The notes under the pieces: generated by a model | The model's database searches: none | What the model was told of the DNA's origin: nothing | Seen by the model: the letters and a program-made list of their open reading frames with translations, nothing else | Position numbers and translations under genes: made by a program | Shown: in pieces, positions 8,098 to 16,543 of the stretch | Position numbering within the stretch: the first letter of the stretch is position 1 | How the letters are laid out: every line of letters starts with the position of its first letter | Source of the DNA: Dysgonomonas sp. HGC4 | Lineage (GTDB): Bacteria > Bacteroidota > Bacteroidia > Bacteroidales > Dysgonomonadaceae | Assembly (NCBI RefSeq): GCF_001261715.1 | Contig: NZ_CVRU01000058.1 | Location: forward strand, 1-62,246 | Direction of reading: 5' to 3' | Length of the DNA stretch: 62,246 nt

Positions 8098-8129
8098 AAA
8101 AAGAGATCTCTTCACAGGGATCTCTTTTT
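8098..8129 (-). terminator. Intrinsic terminator after the NigD-like gene
   Basis: AAAAAGAGATC pairs with GATCTCTTTTT over a 10-nt loop, followed by a T-run on the minus strand. It lies 73 bp after the stop codon at 8203. Confidence 0.8.
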
Positions 8130-8202
8130 CAGGAAAATCAAAAAGTAATTATCAAAATACCTGTCTTATTTCATACAGATAAATTTGCAATTTGTTTCTT
8201 TC

Positions 8203-8892
8203 TTAATATTTATAAGTTATCGGGTACTCTTTAGTTTCACCACCGAAGTCTAATACTTTGATGATAAATTTTAGAGAGTCTTTGTTTTCTGTTCTAAAAG
8301 GTTTCAAATCGAAAGCAACGTAGTTGTTTACTCCGTATTTTTCGGGATCACCATTTTTATTATGTCTGAATTCTAAAGTAATCGTTCCGTCTTTAGATAC
8401 AGATGTCTCATCTAATTTATTTTTGACAAGATTAATAAAATGAGCTTTCTCTCCTCCCGTATTATATCCATAACGGATGTTTAAAAAGTTATCTCCAGTC
8501 CATAAAGACAAAACCTTTATGGGGTCATTACCTATTTCTTCTTTATTTTCGGGAGTTAAATCAACTACATTTTTAGTAAGTATATTCTGTATTTGATTTA
8601 TTCTCGCATAGTGGTCGTATTCTCCTATTTTATCAGATAATAAAGTGAAGTCTACAATAACTCTCTGATTATTTTTAGGTACAAAATACGAAGTCGAGCT
8701 AACGGGCCATAGAGTCTCGCCATTGTCTAATGTAAGATAATAAGTTCCGGCAACACTATCTATTGGAGTAACCGTAGCTATTTCTACCATGTATTTATCT
8801 AAACTATAACCATCGTCATTTGTACATGAGTTGAAGGCTAAAGTTGTAAATAAACCGACTAAAAAAACTAAACTATATTTTACTGTTTTCAT
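8203..8892 (-). CDS. NigD-like lipoprotein
   Basis: A 229-residue lipoprotein (lipobox AFNSC, Cys at residue 23). The mature part has the NigD-like layout: an N-terminal beta-barrel-like domain (YYLTLDNGETLWPV, then QRVIVDFTLL) followed by a larger beta domain (DNFLNIRYGYNTGG, ITLEFRHNKNGD). NigD was named for a bacteriocin-associated operon, but most family members are orphan envelope lipoproteins with unproven roles, and nothing nearby suggests immunity. It is a single gene with its own terminator. Confidence 0.8.
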   Translation of the reverse strand: MKTVKYSLVFLVGLFTTLAFNSCTNDDGYSLDKYMVEIATVTPIDSVAGTYYLTLDNGETLWPVSSTSYFVPKNNQRVIVDFTLLSDKIGEYDHYARINQIQNILTKNVVDLTPENKEEIGNDPIKVLSLWTGDNFLNIRYGYNTGGEKAHFINLVKNKLDETSVSKDGTITLEFRHNKNGDPEKYGVNNYVAFDLKPFRTENKDSLKFIIKVLDFGGETKEYPITYKY

Positions 8893-8991
8893 TATCTAAA
8901 ATCCTCCTTATTTTTCTTTTCTATTTTTTAGATGCATTTAATTATAGATTGTTGCATTCAATATATGTGAAAAACCTATAAAAATGTCAAT

Positions 8992-9456
8992 TTAGCTTAC
9001 TTTTTGCATAAGCATTATCATATGTTTGGCTTGAATACCATTTTCGAAAATGGGTTCGTTGTAATTCTCTATAAAAAAATCTCTTTTTATCTCATATATT
9101 TCAAAACCATTTTTTTGATAGAGTGATAGCTGACTTATACTACTATTGGCTGTTCCTATTATCAATTGTAAATAGCCTTTTAAAACAGTTTCTTTTTTAG
9201 CGTGGTGTAATAGAAGGGTTCCAATTCCTCTTTTATGAAAATCTTCTGAAACAGCTATGTTTTTTATTTCCATAGTTTGTTCGTCAACAGGGAAAAGAAC
9301 ATAAACACCTATTAATACGTTATTGATGTATGCTCCATATATCAACGATTTATAAAGATATTCATTGATATTGTTTTGTGATGGATCGGCAAGTAAAAGC
9401 AACGCAAATAAGTCTTCGGAATAGAGTGTGATAGCTTTTATAATTGGTTCATTCAT
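8992..9456 (-). CDS. GNAT family N-acetyltransferase
   Basis: A 154-residue GNAT-fold acetyltransferase. The acetyl-CoA pyrophosphate-binding motif A is clear at about residues 72-85 (VSEDFHKRGIGTLLLHHA). Motif B follows with LSLYQKNGFEIYEIKRDFF. The fold transfers acetyl from acetyl-CoA to an amine; the acceptor cannot be told from the sequence. It is divergent from the HerA-like ATPase gene. Confidence 0.87.
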   Translation of the reverse strand: MNEPIIKAITLYSEDLFALLLLADPSQNNINEYLYKSLIYGAYINNVLIGVYVLFPVDEQTMEIKNIAVSEDFHKRGIGTLLLHHAKKETVLKGYLQLIIGTANSSISQLSLYQKNGFEIYEIKRDFFIENYNEPIFENGIQAKHMIMLMQKVS

Positions 9457-9518
9457 GAATTTATTCAGAATATTTATTTAATTTGAATTCAGAATTTATA
9501 ACAAATTGCGACAAAGAT

Positions 9519-11024
9519 ATGTTTGATAATGATAAAAACGCGCTAATAGCTCTATCGGAAGGCAAAGAAATTATATTGAACTCTAAAATGGCTAACCGCC
9601 ATGGGTTGATTACGGGTGCAACGGGTACAGGTAAAACCGTAACACTCCAAAATCTGGCAGAAACATTCAGTAGAATGGGTGTTCCTGTTTTTGCTGCCGA
9701 TATTAAAGGAGATTTATCGGGAGTTTCAAAACCGGGAGGAAATAAAGAAAGTGTAGTAAAGAGAGTCGAATCTTATCATTTAAAAGAGAAAGGTTTCGAT
9801 TTTCAGGAATTTCCAGTTCAGTTTTGGGACGTATTCGGTGAACAGGGAGTGCCTGTTCGTGCAACTGTGTCTGATATGGGAGCACTTCTTTTTAGCCGTT
9901 TACTATCACTTAATGATACTCAGAGTGCCGTTTTAAGTCTTATTTTTAAAGTAGCTAAAGATGAATCTTTGGAGTTAATCGACTTAAAAGATTTACAGAA
10001 GATAATTGAATATGTTGGTAATAATAGCGCAGCCTTTACAACCAACTATGGTAATATATCAACAGCAAGCATAGGAGCCATACAAAGAGGCCTACTTCAA
10101 CTGGAACAAGATGGCGCAGATAAATTCTTTGGAGAACCTAATCTCAATTTAGATGATTTGATCCAAACCAACGGAAATAAAGGTGTCATTAATATACTTG
10201 CTGCCGATAAATTGATGAATGCACCTAAAGTATATTCAACTTTTTTACTTTGGATGATGACTAAATTATTTGAAGTTCTTCCCGAGATAGGGGATCCCGA
10301 GAAACCTAAATTGGTATTCTTTTTTGATGAAGCGCATCTGCTGTTTAGTGATTCTCCTAAAGCATTAGTGGATAAAGTGGAGCAAGTAGTAAGACTTATC
10401 CGTTCTAAAGGGGTAGGGGTGTACTTCGTTACCCAGAGTCCGGCAGATATACCCGATTCTATATTAGCTCAATTGGGTAATCGTATTCAACATGCCTTAA
10501 GGGCATACACACCAAAAGATCAAAAGGCTGTGAAGGTAGCAGCGCAGAGTTTTAGAGCTAATCCTAAATTTGATACAGAAAAAGTTATTTCGGAATTGGA
10601 AACCGGCGAAGCTCTCGTTTCTTTCCTTGATGAGAAAGGAGCACCACAACCTGTTGACAGAGCATTTATACTTCCTCCTGAAGGTCAGATAGGACCTATT
10701 ACTGCAGAGGAAAGAAAAGCGTTAGTAGAGGGGTCGCTATTATATCGTCACTATGGTGAGACAATTGATCGAGAATCTGCTTACGAAATACTTTTAGCTC
10801 GTCTTAATAGTGTTCAGCAGGAAAAAGATGCAAAAGAGCAGGCTAAAATAGATGAACAGGCTCGTAAAGAGCAAGAGAAGGCACAACGAGCTCAGGAAAA
10901 AGCCGATCAGCAGGCTTCTAAGCAGCGCTCTAAACTTTGGGGGGCATTGGCTACAACTTTGCTTGCACCTGTTGTAAGAGAGGTTGCTAAATCGTTATTT
11001 GGAGGAAAAAAAAGCAGGAAATAA
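9519..11024 (+). CDS. HerA-like ATPase (DUF853/YjgR family)
   Basis: A 501-residue RecA-fold ATPase related to the HerA/FtsK superfamily and to E. coli YjgR. It carries Walker A GATGTGKT followed by VTLQNLAE, and Walker [13 protein letters not shown]. An Arg-rich switch follows ([18 protein letters not shown]). The last 90 residues are a charged coiled coil ([20 protein letters not shown]) ending in a basic tail. HerA proteins pump DNA, but the role of the YjgR branch is not established. I use the ATG at 9519, which begins just before the conserved region; an in-frame TTG at 9483 would add 12 residues. No nuclease (NurA) adjoins. Confidence 0.85.
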   Translation: MFDNDKNALIALSEGKEIILNSKMANRHGLITGATGTGKTVTLQNLAETFSRMGVPVFAADIKGDLSGVSKPGGNKESVVKRVESYHLKEKGFDFQEFPVQFWDVFGEQGVPVRATVSDMGALLFSRLLSLNDTQSAVLSLIFKVAKDESLELIDLKDLQKIIEYVGNNSAAFTTNYGNISTASIGAIQRGLLQLEQDGADKFFGEPNLNLDDLIQTNGNKGVINILAADKLMNAPKVYSTFLLWMMTKLFEVLPEIGDPEKPKLVFFFDEAHLLFSDSPKALVDKVEQVVRLIRSKGVGVYFVTQSPADIPDSILAQLGNRIQHALRAYTPKDQKAVKVAAQSFRANPKFDTEKVISELETGEALVSFLDEKGAPQPVDRAFILPPEGQIGPITAEERKALVEGSLLYRHYGETIDRESAYEILLARLNSVQQEKDAKEQAKIDEQARKEQEKAQRAQEKADQQASKQRSKLWGALATTLLAPVVREVAKSLFGGKKSRK

Positions 11025-11050
11025 TCGTAATAATAATTATAATTATATAA

Positions 11051-11086
11051 AGAAAAGCTACCTGAATATCATTGGGTAGCTTTTCT
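11051..11086 (+). terminator. Intrinsic terminator after the HerA-like gene
   Basis: AGAAAAGCTACC pairs with GGTAGCTTTTCT over a 12-nt loop, with T-rich tails on both strands. It could also serve the convergent gene at 11128. Confidence 0.85.
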
Positions 11087-11127
11087 TGTCATTAATTGAT
11101 ATATAAATAAAAAGTAGTAGTCGAAAA

Positions 11128-11439
11128 TTATATGAGATCTAATTCTCTAAGTAGATCTGAGAATATTTTTATCATTTTTTTGTCAGAGTATCCCGGTTGA
11201 GGAACCAAAAGAATCCTATAAACATCGTACTCCGAAGAATACCGTGTAAAATCAGAATCAACCTTTACTATACCCGTTGACTCTATACTATCAATCACAT
11301 CATAATCAGGCTTAAAAAATAATTCACAAGGGATAGGGTAGCCTTTTGCTGCACATCGGTGATCGAATGAGATAAAGGTCTTAGATGAGTCTACAATAGT
11401 AGATGCCTCATTGTATATGATTTGAATTTGAGATCTCAT
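11128..11439 (-). CDS. Small protein of unknown function
   Basis: A 103-residue soluble protein with no signal peptide, no membrane segment and no motif I know. The composition is normal for the region (acidic, mixed alpha/beta by eye). It is convergent with the HerA-like gene and lies upstream of a small phage-like regulatory pair, so it may belong to the same accessory patch. Coding status rests mainly on the intact frame and the absence of a longer alternative. Confidence 0.5.
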   Translation of the reverse strand: MRSQIQIIYNEASTIVDSSKTFISFDHRCAAKGYPIPCELFFKPDYDVIDSIESTGIVKVDSDFTRYSSEYDVYRILLVPQPGYSDKKMIKIFSDLLRELDLI

Positions 11440-11587
11440 AAAATAGTAGTTTTGTGTTTTAAGGATATTCCTTTAGCAATTTTTATCCTATATAGAGTGT
11501 TGAATATCATGTAAATAGTTAGCCATCTTATTGTACTTAAGTATAGCTATAGTATGTCTCTCAAATTTTAGAATGGATAGGTTAATC

Positions 11588-11833
11588 TCATTTCTCAGAA
11601 TCTTTTATTTCCCAGATTTTATGGAGGTCATTTATATTGTACTTGTTGAATATAAATTCGATCCCCTCTTTAATATGAGCAGGAATATTTATGTAACAAG
11701 CTCTTTTTCGGTAGTAGTCTTGTTTTGAACATCCTAAAAAATCAATAATCTCACCTTGAATCTTACTATAATCAGATTTTGATAGCAGTTCGAGTCCTGG
11801 AGTAAAAGAGTAGTATTTCTTTTCTATTGCCAT
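11588..11833 (-). CDS. Small Cro-like partner of the divergent repressor (putative)
   Basis: An 81-residue protein, starting at MAIEKKYYSF. The frame is open upstream to 11914, but the promoter boxes at 11884-11915 lie inside that extension, so the ATG at 11833 is the better start. A helical segment (KIQGEIIDFLGCSKQDYYRKRACYI) looks like a variant HTH in which the recognition helix carries YYRKR, as in small regulators of Bacteroidetes phages. It is transcribed divergently from the HTH repressor at 11945 with a palindrome between them, which suggests a Cro/CI-type switch. This role is inference. Confidence 0.55.
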   Translation of the reverse strand: MAIEKKYYSFTPGLELLSKSDYSKIQGEIIDFLGCSKQDYYRKRACYINIPAHIKEGIEFIFNKYNINDLHKIWEIKDSEK

Positions 11834-11849
11834 AATATTCACGAATTTG

Positions 11850-11863
11850 GTTACTTTTGTAAC
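11850..11863. promoter_or_regulatory. Palindromic operator in the divergent regulator pair
   Basis: GTTACTTTTGTAAC has perfect 5-bp arms. It contains the plus-strand -7 box TACTTTTG (11852-11859) and lies in the 5' UTR of the minus-strand gene, so a bound repressor could block both directions. Confidence 0.55.
11852..11859 (+). promoter_or_regulatory. -7 promoter box for the HTH repressor gene
   Basis: TACTTTTG matches TAnnTTTG. TTG at 11827-11829 could be a weak -33 element (22-bp spacing). The box is embedded in the operator palindrome. Confidence 0.5.
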
Positions 11864-11883
11864 ATGTAAAGTTAATGATAATG

Positions 11884-11915
11884 CAAATTTAGGAAAATTA
11901 CCACCAATAATCAAA
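11884..11915 (-). promoter_or_regulatory. Promoter for the Cro-like gene
   Basis: On the minus strand, TTTG (11915-11912) and TAAATTTG (11891-11884) are 20 bp apart, an exact fit to the Bacteroidetes consensus. Transcription would begin near 11880, about 45 nt before the ATG at 11833. Confidence 0.65.
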
Positions 11916-11944
11916 TAAAGTGAAAATTTTACGAAAATAATTTT

Positions 11945-12370
11945 ATGACATTTGGAGAAAGACTAAATTCTTTGATAATTGCTTTGGAAGCGAAAAATAT
12001 AACATCTTTTGAGGATCGGGTAGGAGTCTCAAGAAAGATCTTTTCGAAAGTAATTAAAGAAGGAACTGATACAGGTTGTAAAAATGTACTTAAAATATGG
12101 GAAAATTTTCCGAATGTAAATTTGCATTGGCTACTTACAGGTAGTGGTGATATGTTTATTGATGTATCGGATGCAACTAAGCCTTATCCTGAGAATGTGG
12201 CTACTCATTCGGTTGTTGCAGAAAGTGATTCTTCTGATTATTTTAGAGAAGAATATATCAAAGAATTGAAAAATCACATTAGTTCTCTTCAATCCGAAAA
12301 TAAAGATAAGCAGAGTATTATTGAAATGTTTAGAAATGGAGAGATTATCATGGCTCCCAGAGATAAATAA
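11945..12370 (+). CDS. Phage-type HTH repressor (CI/XRE-like)
   Basis: A 141-residue DNA-binding protein. The N-terminal 75 residues form an XRE/CI-like HTH: MTFGERLNSLIIALEAKNIT, then EDRVGVSRKIFSKVIKEG as the helix-turn-helix, then the NLHWLLTGSGDMF ending typical of Bacteroidetes phage repressors. A Ser/Asp/Glu-rich linker follows, and a C-terminal coiled coil (about 105-130, EEYIKELKNHISSLQSENK) probably oligomerises. There is no peptidase S24 domain, so a RecA-cleavage response is not expected. It is divergent from the 81-residue gene, with a palindromic operator over its -7 box. Confidence 0.8.
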   Translation: MTFGERLNSLIIALEAKNITSFEDRVGVSRKIFSKVIKEGTDTGCKNVLKIWENFPNVNLHWLLTGSGDMFIDVSDATKPYPENVATHSVVAESDSSDYFREEYIKELKNHISSLQSENKDKQSIIEMFRNGEIIMAPRDK

Positions 12371-12450
12371 TAATTCGATTATCTTTCTATACTTCTATTT
12401 GTATTGCAAATCAATTGCTTGTAGTTATCATTGAACAGAAAAATTGCAAA

Positions 12451-12470
12451 AAGGTATCGTACTACACCTT
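12451..12470. repeat. Dispersed palindrome copy D (long-loop variant), at the pseudophosphatase stop codon
   Basis: AAGGT and ACCTT arms are separated by 10 bases rather than the usual 5. It overlaps the TAA stop (12469-12471) of the minus-strand gene, which also has copy E upstream. It is the most divergent member and its membership is uncertain. Confidence 0.45.
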
Positions 12471-13530
12471 ACTTATAGAGTAATATGGCTCTTAATTTTT
12501 CTTTCTTAGCCTCTGTCAATCTAAGTTCTTGCTCCATATATTTATCTACAGAACCACTCTTATTTTCCATACACGATATTGCATATCTTAAGTAAGATAT
12601 ATCGGCTTTGCACACCACAGTAGCAGCTTCCTGCATTTGTTCGGGTAAGTATCTGGCTTCACCCATCACCATTTGTTCGCTGATATATAGATTCGACAAT
12701 AGGTAATCGTCTTCGTTCGCATCGTTAGGTATACCCAAAGCTCTTAGCAAAAAATAGCTGGCAAGCCCTGTGCGGTCTTTGCCTAAGAACCCATGATAAA
12801 GTATAGGGTAATTGTTTTTATCGCTAAGAACCTCAAAGAAACGTGCATATTCTTCCGAATACTTTTCTATCATAGTTCTATACATATCTTGAGTAAAGAG
12901 AATGGCATCTCCTCTATAAAAGGTTCCATCCAGAATTTTATCTCTTATATAAGCTCTGTTACCCGAAGCTATGGGAAAATGAATCATATTGGGAGCTGTA
13001 TATAAATCGGGCGAATTTTCATACTCCCCAATATCTCTGAAATCTATAATCGTTTTTATACCCAGAGATTCAATAATCTTGTAGTCCTTGTTTGTAATTT
13101 CAGCTAAATCTCCTGATCGGAATATTTTACCCCATCTAACTTGCTGCTTCTCGTTAGTAAAATATCCACCCAAATCACGCAGATTCTGCATATTATCCAT
13201 TCTAAAGACGTGATTAGAGATAATACCCGAAAATGTTTTATTTACTTTTAGACGGAAGAATTTTCTTGTTAATGAGTCTTGTACAGGTATATGTGCTACA
13301 TAATCGCTAACCATAGTTTCCATCACAGGAGGCTCCGAAAATACAGAATCGTTGTCCGACATGTATATCTTGATCTTATCTTCCGGTGAAGTTGGCGATA
13401 CCTCCCACTTTAAAACATAGTTACCTGCCCTATCCCTATCGCAATAGTAATAGATATCAGGATGTTTGGTACATCCTGTGGTAATTAGCAGGGAGCTAAA
13501 TATAAAAAATGAGGTTATATCTTTAATCAT
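12469..13530 (-). CDS. Lipoprotein of the tyrosine phosphatase family lacking the catalytic cysteine
   Basis: A 353-residue lipoprotein (lipobox LITTGC, Cys20). Residues 25-105 look like a small beta domain. Residues 112-350 form a dual-specificity/tyrosine phosphatase-like domain (NLRDLGGY, then WGKIFRSGDLA, TIIDFRD). The P-loop, usually HCxxGKDRTG in this group, reads HGFLGKDRTG at 246-255: the nucleophilic Cys is Gly247, encoded GGG. His, the GKDRTG block and its Arg are kept. As written it cannot form the phosphocysteine intermediate, so it is probably a pseudophosphatase that binds a phosphorylated ligand. The frame is otherwise intact and not decaying. Palindrome copies D and E bracket the gene. 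Confidence 0.82.
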   Translation of the reverse strand: MIKDITSFFIFSSLLITTGCTKHPDIYYYCDRDRAGNYVLKWEVSPTSPEDKIKIYMSDNDSVFSEPPVMETMVSDYVAHIPVQDSLTRKFFRLKVNKTFSGIISNHVFRMDNMQNLRDLGGYFTNEKQQVRWGKIFRSGDLAEITNKDYKIIESLGIKTIIDFRDIGEYENSPDLYTAPNMIHFPIASGNRAYIRDKILDGTFYRGDAILFTQDMYRTMIEKYSEEYARFFEVLSDKNNYPILYHGFLGKDRTGLASYFLLRALGIPNDANEDDYLLSNLYISEQMVMGEARYLPEQMQEAATVVCKADISYLRYAISCMENKSGSVDKYMEQELRLTEAKKEKLRAILLYK

Positions 13531-13550
13531 GCTTCTGTTTACTAACTCTA

Positions 13551-13563
13551 GGGTCTCAGACCC
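13551..13563. repeat. Dispersed palindrome copy E, upstream of the pseudophosphatase gene
   Basis: GGGTCTCAGACCC, perfect 6-bp arms around one base. The outer pair has changed together from A-T to G-C, which keeps the pairing. It ends 20 bp before the start codon at 13530. Confidence 0.75.
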
Positions 13564-13668
13564 GTTTTATTCTCTATCCAAGGGTAAAAGCGACTATCAG
13601 CTAGTTTCTGAAAGGCGGCATTTCATACTTTCCGTTATCTACTAGGATGCCAATTTATTAAAAAATAG

Positions 13669-13702
13669 AGAAGGATGAAAGCTTAATGACCTTCATCCTT
13701 CT
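13669..13702 (-). terminator. Intrinsic terminator after the transglutaminase-fold gene
   Basis: AGAAGGATGAA pairs with TTCATCCTTCT over a 12-nt loop. It lies 44 bp after the stop codon of the minus-strand gene at 13747. Confidence 0.75.
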
Positions 13703-13746
13703 TATTTTATGATTATTTAAAACAACGCTGTGCTTTTCTATAAATC

Positions 13747-16407
13747 TTATGGATTTTTAGTGGCTGCTTCAGCATTTATTGTTTTCAATATATTCTCCGG
13801 AATGCCAATTTGATAGCCTTCGGAAGAATATAAAATACCTCCTATGTCGGATAAATAAATTGTTAAAGGGAAATTGTTCGAAAACTCTATTTGTAAGGCA
13901 TTTGTTGTAGCATTTAACAATCCACGATTGTTATCAACGCCCCAAACCGATTGGTTGGGTAAATTCTTGAATACCGATGCATCAAAAGCTTTACTAACCT
14001 TATCATCGGGTACTATGAAGAGTATTCCTCCGCCCCATTCGTTCAATTCAGCTTGTTGATTAGGAATGTCTTGAAGAACGTGCTTGGTTGGTTCTTTATC
14101 GGGGTCTGCAAAACAGATGATGATACCTTTGCCATTAGCTATGTCTTTCAGAGATGTTTCGATTCCGTTTGCAAGCGTTATGCGGCTGTTCATGTCTACA
14201 ATACCTTGTACCTGAATGCGACCTTCTGTTTTTGGCAAAACTATGTCTAATGCTTTTGTTTCACCTTCATTCAATGAGAAGTATTTAGTTTCTACTGTAA
14301 CCGATCCGTCATTGGCACGGCTACCTACTATTAAGCGATAATATCCTGCGTCGATAGTAACTTGTCCCGGAAGAGTTTTAAGAGCTGCATCACCTTCAAA
14401 ATCGAGTGTTACAAAATCTCCATCTACAAATTTGGCTATTGTATAATGGGTAGAATAAGCAGGTTTAACGATGTTAGACGCTGCATTATTAAATATTACT
14501 GTCCCTTTTGGATATTGTGCTTCAGAGTCGTCATTTAAGTTTACATTGATCCATTCTCCGTTAGTATAATATTGAGGACGTGATGTTGCTGATTCTATAC
14601 GGGCAGCAATACCTTCTGCACGGCAGATAGCCACAAATAATGCATTGCGTGAGTCTTTATCAGCACGACCTAGTTCAACAGCTCCTTTAGGAGAAATAGG
14701 GCATTTGTAATAGTTCTGAATATCATCAAGAGTAACATTGCTGTTAATGTAATTGATAATTTGGTCAATAGTAGCTCTTTCTTCTTTAGAATATTGAGCA
14801 TCCATTTTTAATTTTAAGAAAACTCTCCAAGGTCTTATTAGTTCTCTTGATATGCGTGGTGAAAATACCGAACCTGCTACCATATCCTGAGGTATAGTTG
14901 ACTCAAAGCCTCCTTTTTCTCCAAAGCTCAAGTGGTTTATAAGGTATTTGTAAGGGGTATCGCGTAAATCTTTTGCTGTAAGCGAAGCCAGATAGGGGAA
15001 CAAATAAGTACTGTTCTTTTCTTGTTGCATGAAATCTTTCACATCGCGCCAGTTACCTTGCGACATTTCCAGATATTTCCATGTATCATCTGGATTTAGA
15101 CCATTGTCAGCAGCAAATTTACGAGCATCTACTTCGTTTATGAAAGTTTTCATGTAAGCGTTTCTCACTGAATCCTCATAAGCAAGGCGGATAGCATTGG
15201 CTGCTATTTTTTCAGGAGAAAGTTCTTTTATTTTTTGAGGAACAGGAGGATTCATTACGAATGTTTCTTCATAAGTTTTGCCTGCTGTTTTATCCAGTAC
15301 AATTGTTAATTCGGGGCTGTTAGCTTCCGATTTTACATAACCGTAATTAGTTCCGTCGGTTGCCCATACAAATACATCTCCCTTTCCGGTGATAACCGAT
15401 GCTTTACCATCGGCTGTAGTTTTAGATGAGGTTATCGGGTAAAATTCTGCATAGTTATATACATTAAACTTAACAGTTGCATTTTCTACCGCTTTGCCAT
15501 TCTTGTTAACTACTTTTACTGTAGCTGTGCGGGTATCTGTATAATTAGATAAAAGGTTGATGATAGAATAAAGGTCTGTTTGAAGATTTTTTTCTTCTTT
15601 CCCATTATATACTCCAAATACATTGGTATGTACCATCATGGCTCTTTTGGCAGGTCCGCTAAACCATCCTACATTCAATTCGGGTTCGGGTTCGCAAGCA
15701 CCCAGATAGTTCCACTTACCATCTATCCATACTTCTACCCAAGCGTGATTATCATCGGTATGTGCCCAACGTGGGGTATAACATTGGCGGGCAGGAATAC
15801 CTACCGAACGCATTGCCATGGTAGTGAAAGTAGATTCTTCACCACAACGTCCCCATGCTGTGCGTACCAGAGCGAGTGGGGCAGAGGTGCGTCCGTCTGT
15901 TGCACGATAGTTTACTTTCTCGTGACACCAGTGGTTTACTTCCAAGGCAGCTTGCTCCATAGTCATGCCTTTAACTCTATCTTTCAGCTCATCGAAGAAT
16001 ACTTCACGAGCGTTATCTAAATCTTCGTTGTTTACTCGGTATACCAATACAAAGTGGCGAAATACGTCTTCGGGTATAGTTTTACCCCAATCGAAATAAT
16101 CGCGAGCTTTAAATGCTGTGCGTACCTGATTTAAGTAAAACTCGCCATCGTAATCAGCCAGATCCGATAATGGCATATATGCATATAAAAACTCGAGAGC
16201 TTCTTTTTCCTGAGAAGTGAGTTTTTGATTGAATACATCAAATAAAGCCTGATTGCGGCTTGCAGCTAATTTCTTTCTTGCTAAAAACTGTTTGTGTACT
16301 TGCTGAGAATACGCAGGGTCGGATGTTTTATCATTTGTTGTTTGACTAAATGATGAACAGACCAATGCAAAGCTTAAAGCAAGTGCACTAAAAATTCTTT
16401 TCTTCAT
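13747..16407 (-). CDS. Secreted transglutaminase-fold protein
   Basis: An 886-residue exported protein with a type I signal peptide (cleavage near residue 22, SSFSQ). The transglutaminase/papain-like core covers about residues 150-245: Cys188 in WGRCGEES, His221 in DDNHAW and an acidic third position near Glu239 (GACEPEPE). An Ig-like or carboxypeptidase-regulatory-like beta domain follows at about 295-375 (ATVKVVNKNGKAVENATVKF), then a long mixed region and a C-terminal redox-like/beta domain (IIICFADPDKEPTKHVLQDI). Relatives with this core are peptidases or amidases rather than crosslinkers. No C-terminal T9SS sorting domain is evident, so I place it in the periplasm. A 20-bp palindrome lies upstream. 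Confidence 0.8.
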   Translation of the reverse strand: MKKRIFSALALSFALVCSSFSQTTNDKTSDPAYSQQVHKQFLARKKLAASRNQALFDVFNQKLTSQEKEALEFLYAYMPLSDLADYDGEFYLNQVRTAFKARDYFDWGKTIPEDVFRHFVLVYRVNNEDLDNAREVFFDELKDRVKGMTMEQAALEVNHWCHEKVNYRATDGRTSAPLALVRTAWGRCGEESTFTTMAMRSVGIPARQCYTPRWAHTDDNHAWVEVWIDGKWNYLGACEPEPELNVGWFSGPAKRAMMVHTNVFGVYNGKEEKNLQTDLYSIINLLSNYTDTRTATVKVVNKNGKAVENATVKFNVYNYAEFYPITSSKTTADGKASVITGKGDVFVWATDGTNYGYVKSEANSPELTIVLDKTAGKTYEETFVMNPPVPQKIKELSPEKIAANAIRLAYEDSVRNAYMKTFINEVDARKFAADNGLNPDDTWKYLEMSQGNWRDVKDFMQQEKNSTYLFPYLASLTAKDLRDTPYKYLINHLSFGEKGGFESTIPQDMVAGSVFSPRISRELIRPWRVFLKLKMDAQYSKEERATIDQIINYINSNVTLDDIQNYYKCPISPKGAVELGRADKDSRNALFVAICRAEGIAARIESATSRPQYYTNGEWINVNLNDDSEAQYPKGTVIFNNAASNIVKPAYSTHYTIAKFVDGDFVTLDFEGDAALKTLPGQVTIDAGYYRLIVGSRANDGSVTVETKYFSLNEGETKALDIVLPKTEGRIQVQGIVDMNSRITLANGIETSLKDIANGKGIIICFADPDKEPTKHVLQDIPNQQAELNEWGGGILFIVPDDKVSKAFDASVFKNLPNQSVWGVDNNRGLLNATTNALQIEFSNNFPLTIYLSDIGGILYSSEGYQIGIPENILKTINAEAATKNP

Positions 16408-16490
16408 GAGTATCTATATTGAGATGAATAAGTTAACTTTTCGGATTCTATAGAGAGTCTATTTAAGAATCACTTTCATTTATTGGCAAA

Positions 16491-16510
16491 GGGTGTATAA
16501 TTATACACCC
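16491..16510. terminator. Perfect 20-bp palindrome, terminator or operator
   Basis: GGGTGTATAATTATACACCC is perfectly palindromic. It lies 31 bp downstream of the fkpA-like stop and 83 bp upstream of the transglutaminase-fold start. There is no strong T-run (TTTGCC on the minus strand), so it could equally be an operator. Confidence 0.45.
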
Positions 16511-16528
16511 CTTACTAAAGCTATAAAA

Positions 16529-16543
16529 AAGGTCTGAGACCTT
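16529..16543. repeat. Dispersed palindrome copy F, at the FKBP stop codon
   Basis: AAGGTCTGAGACCTT, a perfect copy. Its last two bases are the first two (on the plus strand) of the TAA stop complement (16542-16544). On the minus strand it is followed by TTTT, so here it could also act as a terminator. Confidence 0.9.

Noticed and set aside
11371-11389. AAGGTCTTAGATGAGTCT inside the small unknown gene at 11128, and AAGGTCTTAGTGAC at about 46826 in the DUF6242-type gene
   Set aside because: Only the left arm matches the dispersed palindrome; the right arm does not pair. Half matches of this length are expected by chance in an A/T-rich sequence.
15580-16020. Open frame of 146 codons on the plus strand inside the transglutaminase-fold gene
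   Set aside because: It mirrors a conserved catalytic core read on the other strand, and its composition (Tyr, Cys and Ser rich) is typical of shadow frames.
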